Under the pieces are notes generated by a model. The model did no database searches. It was given only the letters and a program-made list of their open reading frames with translations, and was not told the origin of the DNA. Shown one piece after another: positions 1-5,878 of a stretch of DNA of 5,878 nucleotides; the stretch's first letter is position 1, and every line of letters begins with the position of its first letter. The position numbers were made by a program, and so were the translations under genes. Source of the DNA: Planctomycetota bacterium (GTDB taxonomy: Bacteria > Planctomycetota > Phycisphaerae > Sedimentisphaerales > SG8-4); assembly GCA_030607345.1 (NCBI GenBank), contig JAUWKC010000121.1, positions 1 to 5,878 on the forward strand, read 5' to 3'.

Positions 1-1550
1 AGCGAATCGGTAACTCTCAATAGCTCGAAAATGCCCGTTCTGCCGCGCATACCACTCTGCATACACTCGCTGCAACCGGCGCCGCGGTACAACTTCCGGT
101 CGGGCTTAATCTCGACTGAACTGTTGAGGTTCCTGATTAGATTCTCATCCGGCTTGTACGGCTCCTTACAACTGGCGCATATCTTCCGAACGAGTCTTTG
201 CGCCAGGACCGCCTCAAGCGAACTGGCCAATAGAAACGGCTCAACCTCCATATCAATCAATCTCGTGACCGCTCCCGGCGCATCGTTGGTATGAAGCGTC
301 GAGAATACCAAATGGCCTGTTAACGCCGCACGAATGGCAATGTCGGCCGTTTCCTTGTCGCGTATCTCTCCAACCATCACAATATCGGGGTCCTGCCGCA
401 GGATATGCCGCAGGCCCGTTGCAAAAGTAAGACCCCTTTTCGGATTAACCGGCATCTGGATGACGCCGTCGAGCTGATACTCTACCGGGTCCTCGATGGT
501 AATTATCTTAAAGCTCGGCGAGTAAATCCTGTTCAATGCCGCGTAAAGCGTCGTCGTCTTGCCGCTGCCGGTAGGACCGGTGACAAGTACAATCCCGTGA
601 GCCTTATGCAGACAGCGGTCGAAACCCGAAAGAGACTGCTTGCTCATGCCCAGGTCCTCGAGCCCAAGCAGAGATGCCGACCTGTCAAGGATTCGCAGCG
701 TCACCGACTCGCCGAATATGGTGGGTACCGTAGAGACACGGATGTCCACTTTGCCGTTCTTGCCTGCAAACTCAATATGTCCGTCCTGAGGGACAAAACG
801 CTCGGCGATGTTCATATTGGCCATAATCTTTATTCGAGACACAATCGCCGCCTGCAGGCGTTTCGATGACGGGGTCTTTTCAAGAAGCATCCCGTCAATC
901 CTGTATTTGATTTTCACCTCCTGATGGAAGGGCTCTATATGGACATCGCTTGCCCGGGCCTCGATGGCCTCGAGTACTATCAGATTCACGAGGTTCACCA
1001 AAGACGGCTCCCTCGCCAGTTCGTGCAGTTTCGCAGGCGAATAGTCGCCGTTATCAAATTCCGCATCCTGCCGCGTCTCAGCCGGTACGAGGTCGTCAAG
1101 CATCCTGGCAACATTGCTGCCGTAGAACTTAAGTATGGCGCTTTCCATTTGCGCAGGCTCGGCGTAGTATCTGCGGACCGAACGCCCGCTGACCAGTCGT
1201 AAATCCTCGAACACCTGGGGCTGAAACGGGTCCACCATCGCTACCGCCAATCGTCCATCTTCAAACCAGAGCGGCATAATGTTGTGCTTGCTCACCAACT
1301 CGGCAGGGATGAGGGCAATTACGTCGGGACTGACCGAAACGTCAACCAAATCCATCTTTTCTATGCCAACCTGAAGCGCAAGTGCCTCATTTAACTGGGG
1401 TTGTGTAATATAGCCAAGCTCAAGCAAAATCTGGCCCAGGCGCCGATGCTTGAGATTCTGCTCGGCAAGGGCCATCTCAAGCTGGCCCCTGTCAAGGTAG
1501 GCCTTTTCACAAAGCAGCTCACCTAACCTCTTTTTTCTACTCAGATTCAT
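1..1550 (-). CDS. gspE: GspE/PilB-family assembly ATPase (partial, C-terminus beyond left edge)
   Basis: This is a hexameric cytoplasmic AAA-like ATPase that powers assembly of type II secretion pseudopili or type IV pili at the inner membrane. The frame is open for 516 codons from the ATG at 1550 to the window edge, so about 40-60 C-terminal residues are probably missing. Residues 8-60 carry two 24-residue MshEN motifs (RLG...L...Q) separated by five residues. A linker and the N2 domain follow (about 170-290). The ATPase core shows Walker A GPTGSGKTT (325-333), the Asp box TIEDPVEYQ (351-359), Walker B with VGEIRD (393-398) and the His box TGHLVFSTLHTND (411-423). A tetracysteine zinc site is present (C458, C461, C493, C496), as in GspE and PilB and unlike PilT. 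An SD-like GGAAGGG at 1555-1561 supports the start. GspE, PilB and MshE cannot be told apart without neighbouring genes, which lie outside the window. Confidence 0.95.
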   Translation of the reverse strand, partial: MNLSRKKRLGELLCEKAYLDRGQLEMALAEQNLKHRRLGQILLELGYITQPQLNEALALQVGIEKMDLVDVSVSPDVIALIPAELVSKHNIMPLWFEDGRLAVAMVDPFQPQVFEDLRLVSGRSVRRYYAEPAQMESAILKFYGSNVARMLDDLVPAETRQDAEFDNGDYSPAKLHELAREPSLVNLVNLIVLEAIEARASDVHIEPFHQEVKIKYRIDGMLLEKTPSSKRLQAAIVSRIKIMANMNIAERFVPQDGHIEFAGKNGKVDIRVSTVPTIFGESVTLRILDRSASLLGLEDLGMSKQSLSGFDRCLHKAHGIVLVTGPTGSGKTTTLYAALNRIYSPSFKIITIEDPVEYQLDGVIQMPVNPKRGLTFATGLRHILRQDPDIVMVGEIRDKETADIAIRAALTGHLVFSTLHTNDAPGAVTRLIDMEVEPFLLASSLEAVLAQRLVRKICASCKEPYKPDENLIRNLNSSVEIKPDRKLYRGAGCSECMQSGMRGRTGIFELLRVTDS

Positions 1551-1594
1551 ACTGCCCTTCCGTCACGAGAAAACCGCGATGCTGACAAACCCTA

Positions 1595-1623
1595 ATTGTA
1601 CTATTTTACAGGACTTACGTCAA
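1595..1623 (-). promoter_or_regulatory. Sigma70-type promoter for the GspE/PilB gene
   Basis: Read on the minus strand, a -35 box TTGACG (1618-1623) is followed by a 17-bp spacer and a -10 box TACAAT (1595-1600). Both boxes are one mismatch from consensus and the spacing is optimal. The expected start of transcription is near 1588, giving a leader of roughly 38 nt before the ATG at 1550. The leader holds an SD-like GGAAGGG (1555-1561) and no obvious riboswitch. This is a sequence match only; activity is inferred. Confidence 0.7.
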
Positions 1624-2085
1624 GTTAGACGCCCTCTGCGGACACGGACCATCAGCATCAATTCTGCCACAATGCCCGCCGAGGACAAAGTAAAATCCAC
1701 GTAAAATAACCATAACAGCCTTTTGGCGGCACCTCCTGCCACCCGGCTTGTCTATTTCTTTAGACGCTGCGAAAGCTCTTTTTGTTACAAGAAAATACGG
1801 CTTATCGCAAAAAACCTGCGTATCTGGCCATTTTTCTGCGTGGCCGCACCGGCATATTGCAACCACGGCCACTTCCTGAAGTAGAAAATGCCTATATTCG
1901 CAACAAGGACACGGATTATTCCTGTGGCCGGGCTCCTCGGCCGCTTACTTACCCTGCTTGCAGCCTGGATTCTGCCCGGCGCCTACGCTAACAGCGTGCC
2001 TCCGGCGTTTTGCCTTGCAATACCTATTATGCTATGCAGACCATCTTCTGTCAACCATAATCTCGCGTTTTTCCTGATTTTCTCG
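1624..2085. other. Stretch with no supportable gene
   Basis: No frame here gives a protein I recognise. The longest minus-strand frame (open from about 1945, stop at 1615-1617, only a GTG near 1872 as start) encodes a cysteine-rich peptide. An AGGA sits almost against the GTG, too close for a normal ribosome binding site. Plus-strand frames are also open in places but show no domain. An imperfect hairpin at 1725-1743 (GGCGGCA...TGCCACC) lacks a T-run on either strand, so it is not an intrinsic terminator. The stretch is best read as decayed or non-coding DNA between the ATPase promoter and the larC remnant. Confidence 0.5.
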
Positions 2086-2259
2086 GACCGGATAAGAATA
2101 AAAACGGGCTCACGCCGGGGCCGAATCGTTGCCGCCAAGCCCGAGTTCACAGATTGTGCATCGGCCGCGAAAAAGCACAACGTTGCGGTCAAAACCGTGC
2201 TCGAGGCGGCCTTGGATGCATACAGAAGAACCACGCCGAAGGGCTCTGAGCGAGCGTAA
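2086..2259 (+). pseudogene. larC: Remnant of the LarC C-terminus (nickel-pincer cofactor synthesis)
   Basis: Intact LarC is a CTP-dependent nickel insertase that completes the nickel-pincer nucleotide cofactor of lactate racemase and related enzymes. The roughly 57 residues encoded here read like the extreme C-terminus of that family. A basic IRIKTG strand is followed by GRIVAAKPEF, then TDCASAAKKHNVAVKTVLEAALDAYRR, which matches the family pattern of a PE[YF].DC motif, a K/E-rich helix with H/G-V and a final V..AAL.A helix. The frame is open back to 1888, but its upstream part (FFLIFSD and before) does not resemble LarC. I could not find the preceding LarC segments (NIDDMNPE, the ETTT-G-V region) in any plus frame. 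No start codon or ribosome binding site lies close to the homologous part, so a 5'-truncated fragment is more likely than a functional small gene. The family call is from memory of its conserved residues, not from a search. Confidence 0.55.
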
Positions 2260-2479
2260 CCGGCTTGCTCAAAAGACCTTACGTCCCGCTCGCATAAAAC
2301 AGAAAAAACGAGCGTCAATAGCTACTTTTCGGAAACACCTTAAGCCCTTGTATCGCAAAGGGTTACAACAATTTTGCGGTCCACGCTGAAATTTTTGCGG
2401 TGACACCCACCACCCTGCCGATGAATACTATAAGGCAAGGATATAATAGATGGATTCTTGCGGTTTTTGTGCCGTGGCG
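2260..2479. other. Non-coding stretch with TTGCGGT repeats before a terminator
   Basis: No gene is supported between the larC remnant stop and the terminator at 2480. The stretch holds copies of TTGCGGT at 2374-2380, 2395-2401 and 2458-2464, spaced 21 and 63 bp apart, plus a related inverted copy near 2353-2359. A small hairpin lies at 2345-2362 (CCCTT/AAGGG, 8-nt loop). A perfect TATAAT lies at 2442-2447. Open frames crossing this part are short and run through the terminator, so I do not call them. Confidence 0.5.
2442..2447 (+). promoter_or_regulatory. Candidate -10 element (TATAAT)
   Basis: A perfect TATAAT hexamer on the plus strand would place transcription start near 2454, only about 26 nt before the terminator stem. 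The hexamer 17 bp upstream (2419-2424, CGATGA) is a poor -35, and there is no TGn extended -10. Use as a promoter would therefore probably need an activator. TATAAT also occurs by chance in AT-rich stretches, so this is a weak call. Confidence 0.3.
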
Positions 2480-2520
2480 AGCTTCCGGATGCAGCAATTA
2501 GTGCTCCGGAAGCTTTTTTT
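2480..2520 (+). terminator. Strong intrinsic terminator, plus-strand orientation
   Basis: A perfect 10-bp stem AGCTTCCGGA (2480-2489) pairs with TCCGGAAGCT (2505-2514), leaving a 15-nt loop in which GCA/TGC (2491-2493 with 2502-2504) can extend pairing. An uninterrupted run of seven T follows directly at 2514-2520. In the minus direction the hairpin is not followed by T residues, so it acts on plus-strand transcripts. No intact plus-strand gene lies upstream: it may be the old terminator of the larC locus or may end a short RNA starting near 2454. Confidence 0.85.
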
Positions 2521-2570
2521 CTGCAATGCCGGCCCAACAAAACAGCCGCTACTGGCAACTCGGTATAGAG

Positions 2571-2599
2571 AGCCGAAGAGCAAAATGTCTCGGCTTTTC
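2571..2599 (+). terminator. Weak hairpin downstream of the signalling operon
   Basis: AGCCGA (2571-2576) pairs with TCGGCT (2590-2595), followed by TTTTC on the plus strand. The stem is short and the T-run has only four residues. On the minus strand, where the adjacent signalling operon would need a terminator about 35-60 bp after its last stop codon, the hairpin is followed by CTCTATACC, which is a poor U-tract. It may stabilise the 3' end of that mRNA, but I cannot show termination. Confidence 0.3.
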
Positions 2600-2631
2600 A
2601 GAGGGGTAACTACTCGGTGGTGGTTTGCCGG

Positions 2632-3438
2632 TTAAACCGTCACGCCGGTTTGCTGCTGGAGTTTTTCGTTGAGGACCTTCATCTTGTCCTCGATGCGAAC
2701 AAGCTCTGTAATGTCACGCACCATCCCGACAACAGCGATGCTGTTTCCCTTGGCATCCTTGACGATTGACCTGGAGATTGAAACGGGAAAGATGCTGCCG
2801 TCTTTCCGTCTGTGGTAAAAGCCAATCTCGCACTCGCTGCCGCCAAAGCTTGTCCGAAAAACGCTTCTTGTGTAGTTGTTCTGCGGCTTACCCATCCACA
2901 AAACATGGCTGTTCTTTGCAATAACCTCATCCTGCTGATAACCGTATGTCTTGCAAAAGGCCTTATTAACAAATATTATTCGGTCCTCAAGGTTGGTAAT
3001 GTAGATGCTTTCACTGGTGCTCATAACGGCCGCCGAGAGCAAATGCATTTGCCGCTCGGTCTTGTGGTGCCTGATGGCGTTCTCGACGGTTATGGGAAGG
3101 GTCTTGAGATAGCTGCGCTCGAAGTCTTTTGTGAGGTAGTCGTACGCTCCCGCCTTGTAGGCACTGACGGCAACTTCTTCATCGCCGGCCCCCGTAACAA
3201 GAATAACGGGAATGTCTGTTACCAACGCAAGAATGTCAAGAGCTGTGCCGTCACCCAGCGAGTAGTCCGAGATTATTATGTCAAACTGCCGTCCGGCCAA
3301 TATGTCGCGGGCCTCCGACACAGAGCCGGCAATTATGCAATCATACGGCAGCTCCCCATCCTCCACCGCCTGGGTAAAGGCCATCTGGTCGAGTTTGTCA
3401 TCTTCAATCAACAGAATCTTGTACTTTGAGTCTTTCAT
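2632..3438 (-). CDS. Response regulator with receiver and PAS domains, no output domain
   Basis: The N-terminal receiver (about residues 5-125) has the acidic pair D13/D14 in LLIEDDK, phosphoacceptor D58 in ISDYSLGDG, T82 in LVTGAGD and K104. The lysine is followed by D rather than the usual cis-proline. A PAS domain (about 135-245) follows with SIYITNLEDRIIFVNKAF, a HRRKDGSIFPVSIS segment and the closing VVGMVRDITE. The protein ends after a short coiled-coil-like tail (KMKVLNEKLQQQ) that in relatives often leads into a kinase or cyclase domain; none follows here. I chose the ATG at 3438 because GGAG (3448-3451) lies 9 nt upstream. An in-frame ATG at 3453 would add five residues but has a poor ribosome binding site. 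The start overlaps the preceding regulator gene by 35 bp. Its likely role is a phospho-acceptor or relay partner of the upstream kinase, signalling by protein contact. The ligand of the PAS domain is unknown. Confidence 0.9.
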   Translation of the reverse strand: MKDSKYKILLIEDDKLDQMAFTQAVEDGELPYDCIIAGSVSEARDILAGRQFDIIISDYSLGDGTALDILALVTDIPVILVTGAGDEEVAVSAYKAGAYDYLTKDFERSYLKTLPITVENAIRHHKTERQMHLLSAAVMSTSESIYITNLEDRIIFVNKAFCKTYGYQQDEVIAKNSHVLWMGKPQNNYTRSVFRTSFGGSECEIGFYHRRKDGSIFPVSISRSIVKDAKGNSIAVVGMVRDITELVRIEDKMKVLNEKLQQQTGVTV

Positions 3439-3868
3439 ATTCTTCTGCTCCATTCGGCAATTTGCTCAGGTTCCAGTACAGGTTAATGGTTCTGATTGAA
3501 TCGACGAATTTCTGGTAGTCGGCGGGCTTGACCATATAACCTGCCACACTGAGCTCGAAACTTTCGACGACGTCTTTCTCGCTGTCCGATGTGGTCAACA
3601 CAACCACGGGAATCCTTCTGAGCCGCTCATCGCCTTTTGCAATTTCCAGAAACTCGACGCCGTTCATCCGCGGCATATTCAGGTCCAGAAAGATAAAGCA
3701 CGGCTCTTCGTTGTTCTCGTCCCGGAGGTACTCCAGCGCCTCTTCGCCGTTCGCCGAGTGGACAATCTCATTCCTGATGTGAAGGTCCTCCAGCGCACGC
3801 TTGAACGTCATCGCGTCGACCACGTCATCCTCAACAAGCAATATCGGCTTTAAGTTTTGGTTTTGCAT
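3404..3868 (-). CDS. Single-domain response regulator, Rcp1-like (CheY fold)
   Basis: This 154-residue protein is one receiver domain. It has E13-D14-D15 in LLVEDDVVD, phosphoacceptor D62 in FLDLNMPRMNG, T92/T93 in VVLTTSD and K114-P115 in YMVKP. The C-terminal helix with the aromatic stretch INLYWNLSKLPN is typical of the Rcp1 family, the stand-alone regulators that partner phytochrome-like kinases with the H-box form found in the upstream gene. The start ATG at 3868 has an SD GAGAGG (3875-3880) with 6-nt spacing and lies inside the kinase gene, giving a 38-bp overlap that suggests coupled translation. There is no DNA-binding or catalytic output, so it is expected to act as a phosphate shuttle or through protein binding. 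Its genetic position makes it the likeliest direct target of the kinase; that is inference. Confidence 0.95.
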   Translation of the reverse strand: MQNQNLKPILLVEDDVVDAMTFKRALEDLHIRNEIVHSANGEEALEYLRDENNEEPCFIFLDLNMPRMNGVEFLEIAKGDERLRRIPVVVLTTSDSEKDVVESFELSVAGYMVKPADYQKFVDSIRTINLYWNLSKLPNGAEEYERLKVQDSVD

Positions 3869-5878
3869 CGCTAACCTCTCTTTTCGATTTGGGCAGCGTG
3901 AAGTAGAAAGTGCTTCCTCTGCCTGGTTCTGATTCCACCCAGATTCTGCCTCCGCTCAGCGCCACTATTTTTTTGACGACCGACAGACCAACGCCCGTGC
4001 TCTCGAAGTCGTCACGGGCAGAAAGCGTCTGGAAAATCCGGAAGATTTTGTCGAAATATTTCTCTTCGATACCGGGACCGTTATCGCCGACACTGAACTT
4101 CCAGAAAACTTCATCTTCAACACAACCGATTCTTATTTGTCCCCGCGGCTTATCCATATACTTTATCGCGTTGCTGAGCAGGTTCTCGAAAATATGTATA
4201 ACACCGGTCTTCTCACACTCGATAACGGGCAGGCGACCCTCAACCGTAACTTCAATATTTTCCGGAGGTGCCACCATATCGATAACTTCCGGCAGAAGCT
4301 CATTGAGGTCGGCCTTAACCTTTTTCTCCCTGACACGTCCGACCCTCGAATACTGAAGCACACCGTTAATCAGGTTATGCATCCGGCCCACCCGGGTCAA
4401 CAGCAGGCCCATCTGCTCTTTGCCTTTCTCGTCAATCTTGTCCGCATAATCGGTTGATATCCAGTCGGCCAGGGTCTTAATCCCCCTGAGCGGCGCTTTT
4501 AAGTCATGCGAAACGATATATGCAAAGTCCTTCAATTCCTGATTGACTCTCTTGACCTTCTCATTGATGGTCTTCAGCTCGTCGATGAGCTTGGTCTGAT
4601 TCTCCTCGGCCCGCTTGCGCTCCGTTATGTCACGGGTTATCGCTATTATGTATTTCTCCTTCCGGTGGCTTACCAGTTTCAGACTTGTCTCTACAAAAAA
4701 CTTCGTTCCGTCTTTGCGCCGATGCGTGCCTTCAACAATGATGTCTCCTTTGTGCTCCAGCTCCTGAACGTGTTGCTGCCAGACCGAATCATGCGGCACA
4801 AGCCCGTCGATGTCCTTGACGGTCATTTTATGTAATTCTTCCCGCTTATAGCCGAGAGTTTCACATGCTCGGTCGTTCACATCCAACAGCCGGCCCCATT
4901 TGGAGTCTATGACAAAAATGCAGTCGTTTGAACGGTCTATCAGATTTCTGAACAACTGCAGTTTTTCGCCCTTCTGCCTGCCGTCGGCGATTCTGCCCAG
5001 ATGTTCGCCAACGGCAGCGAGCATTTCACCCTCTTCTTTGAGAAATGGAGTCCGGCTGCCTGACGTCTTTGCGCCTCGGTAGTAAGCCTCAATAGAGCCG
5101 CCCTTTTCGCCTCGCACCTTTATCTCGGTACACTGGCTCAATTCGCTCTTCTCGAAATTACCCGTCTTGTACTGTATCCCGTCGAAAGTAATTCTCACAC
5201 AGGTCGCCGCCGGGTCCTGATATGCACTGCGAATCAGCTCGGCGCTCTTCTCGAATATCTGGTCCAGCGAAATATTCGACTGCTCAACCAGCTTCGATAA
5301 GTCATAGAAACAGTTAAGCTGCTTTATATGACGCTGCAATCGCGCCTGGGCCGAGTCTTCTTGTTCGGGCTTGTCGTCAGGTGCCGCATTAGCCGACGAG
5401 ACCGTCCGGCCCGTCTCAGCGGCCTTCTGTCCGTCGTCTGCGGCGGACCGTCTTTGTCGGCGGGCCACGCCGCCGAGACGTGAATCGGAAACAGAAATTG
5501 AGATTGTCCTGTTGATGCGTCGGCGCATAACGATGACCGCCAGCACGCCAACGATACTCAGAACCACGCTGACCCACACAGTGCTCTTGATAACTTTTCT
5601 AATCGGTTTAGTCTCGGCGAATACCTGGTCTCTCGTACTTTGCTCGAGAACCTCGGCAATTTCTCCCACCTCAACAAACAGAGGTTCCACCTTGTCCTCG
5701 AAGAACGAGGCAGCTTCGGCAAAACCCTTGTCCTGTCGTATCTGCAGCGCGCGATTAATCAATTCCGGCAGCGCATCGGTTTTTGTCTTGAAGCTTTCAA
5801 AGGCCTTAAATAACTCTTGTCGCTCTCGGCTCTGTCCTGAAAGCTCACCCTCAACCCTCAGCCTGCGCTGCCAGGCCG
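3831..5878 (-). CDS. Membrane sensor histidine kinase with GAF-like and PAS domains (N-terminus beyond right edge)
   Basis: The reading frame is open to the right edge, so the true start lies outside; an in-frame TTG at 5762 is not a credible start because the helical sensor region continues upstream. Numbering the 681 visible residues: 1-100 is a charged helical segment that looks like the end of a periplasmic helical-bundle sensor, and 101-117 (VWVSVVLSIVGVLAVIVM) is a membrane helix followed by RRR. Residues 118-180 are a charged low-complexity linker without a clear HAMP domain. About 183-300 is GAF-like, and about 308-417 is PAS (ending AITRDITERKRAEE). The HisKA domain has phospho-accepting H457 in FAYIVSHDLKAPLRG. 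The catalytic domain shows N-box ENLLSNAIKY (564-573), G1 DNGPGI (598-603) and G2 GVGL (628-631). The H-box form is that of phytochrome-like kinases, though no chromophore domain is visible. It is the first gene seen of an operon with two receivers. The signal sensed cannot be read from the sequence. Confidence 0.95.
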   Translation of the reverse strand, partial: AWQRRLRVEGELSGQSRERQELFKAFESFKTKTDALPELINRALQIRQDKGFAEAASFFEDKVEPLFVEVGEIAEVLEQSTRDQVFAETKPIRKVIKSTVWVSVVLSIVGVLAVIVMRRRINRTISISVSDSRLGGVARRQRRSAADDGQKAAETGRTVSSANAAPDDKPEQEDSAQARLQRHIKQLNCFYDLSKLVEQSNISLDQIFEKSAELIRSAYQDPAATCVRITFDGIQYKTGNFEKSELSQCTEIKVRGEKGGSIEAYYRGAKTSGSRTPFLKEEGEMLAAVGEHLGRIADGRQKGEKLQLFRNLIDRSNDCIFVIDSKWGRLLDVNDRACETLGYKREELHKMTVKDIDGLVPHDSVWQQHVQELEHKGDIIVEGTHRRKDGTKFFVETSLKLVSHRKEKYIIAITRDITERKRAEENQTKLIDELKTINEKVKRVNQELKDFAYIVSHDLKAPLRGIKTLADWISTDYADKIDEKGKEQMGLLLTRVGRMHNLINGVLQYSRVGRVREKKVKADLNELLPEVIDMVAPPENIEVTVEGRLPVIECEKTGVIHIFENLLSNAIKYMDKPRGQIRIGCVEDEVFWKFSVGDNGPGIEEKYFDKIFRIFQTLSARDDFESTGVGLSVVKKIVALSGGRIWVESEPGRGSTFYFTLPKSKREVSDAKPKLKADIAC

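Noticed and set aside
31..1202. Several plus-strand open frames of 60-154 codons
   Set aside because: They lie antisense to the GspE/PilB gene, whose frame carries every family motif. They show no domain of their own.
1725..1743. GC-rich hairpin as a terminator
   Set aside because: The stem has a mismatch and no T-run follows it on either strand.
1983..2318. Minus-strand open frame of 111 codons
   Set aside because: It is the opposite strand of the larC remnant; its product shows no family pattern, whereas the plus frame does.
1551..2631. Insertion sequence, tRNA or CRISPR array in the gene-poor stretch
   Set aside because: I see no transposase motif, no terminal inverted repeats with target duplication, no cloverleaf and no regularly spaced long repeats.
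2450..2635. Plus-strand open frame of 61 codons
   Set aside because: It runs straight through the strong terminator hairpin and T-run at 2480-2520 and has no ribosome binding site.
2812..3429. Plus-strand open frame of 205 codons
   Set aside because: It is antisense to the receiver-PAS gene, whose receiver and PAS motifs are unambiguous, and its product resembles nothing I know.
5324..5551. Frameshift that destroyed a HAMP domain in the kinase
   Set aside because: I translated all three minus frames across 5330-5530 and none restores the HAMP helices, so a simple frameshift is not supported.

Overview
This window looks like part of a Gram-negative (diderm) bacterial chromosome of moderate GC content. 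A partial type II secretion / type IV pilus assembly ATPase implies an outer membrane. The style of the signalling genes and of the ATPase would fit a planctomycete-like or other PVC-group or environmental bacterium, but that placement is an impression and the window holds no marker that settles it. All convincing intact genes read on the minus strand.

Layout from low to high coordinates. (1) Positions 1-1550 (minus) hold the first 516 codons of a GspE/PilB-family ATPase that runs off the left edge. It has a textbook tandem MshEN cyclic-di-GMP-binding motif at its N-terminus, and a good sigma70-type promoter lies just upstream (1595-1623). (2) Positions 1624-2631 hold about 1 kb with no intact gene. 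They include a short plus-strand remnant that looks like the extreme C-terminus of LarC (nickel-pincer cofactor synthesis), a strong plus-strand intrinsic terminator at 2480-2520, and a consensus -10 hexamer 33 bp before it that may define a very short transcript. (3) Positions 2632-5878 (minus) hold a compact signalling operon, transcribed from right to left. A membrane histidine kinase (N-terminus outside the window) comes first, then a single-domain Rcp1-like response regulator, then a response regulator fused to a PAS domain with no output domain. Successive genes overlap by 38 bp and about 35 bp, which suggests translational coupling.

How they may work together: the kinase would autophosphorylate at its H-box histidine and pass the phosphate to one or both receivers. 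Neither receiver carries a DNA-binding or enzymatic output, so the signal probably leaves by protein-protein contact or a further relay. The ATPase would power pilus or secretion pseudopilus assembly and may be tuned by cyclic-di-GMP. No direct link between the ATPase and the signalling operon is visible. The region between them appears to be a site of past rearrangement or gene decay. I see no tRNA, rRNA, CRISPR array, insertion sequence or known riboswitch.
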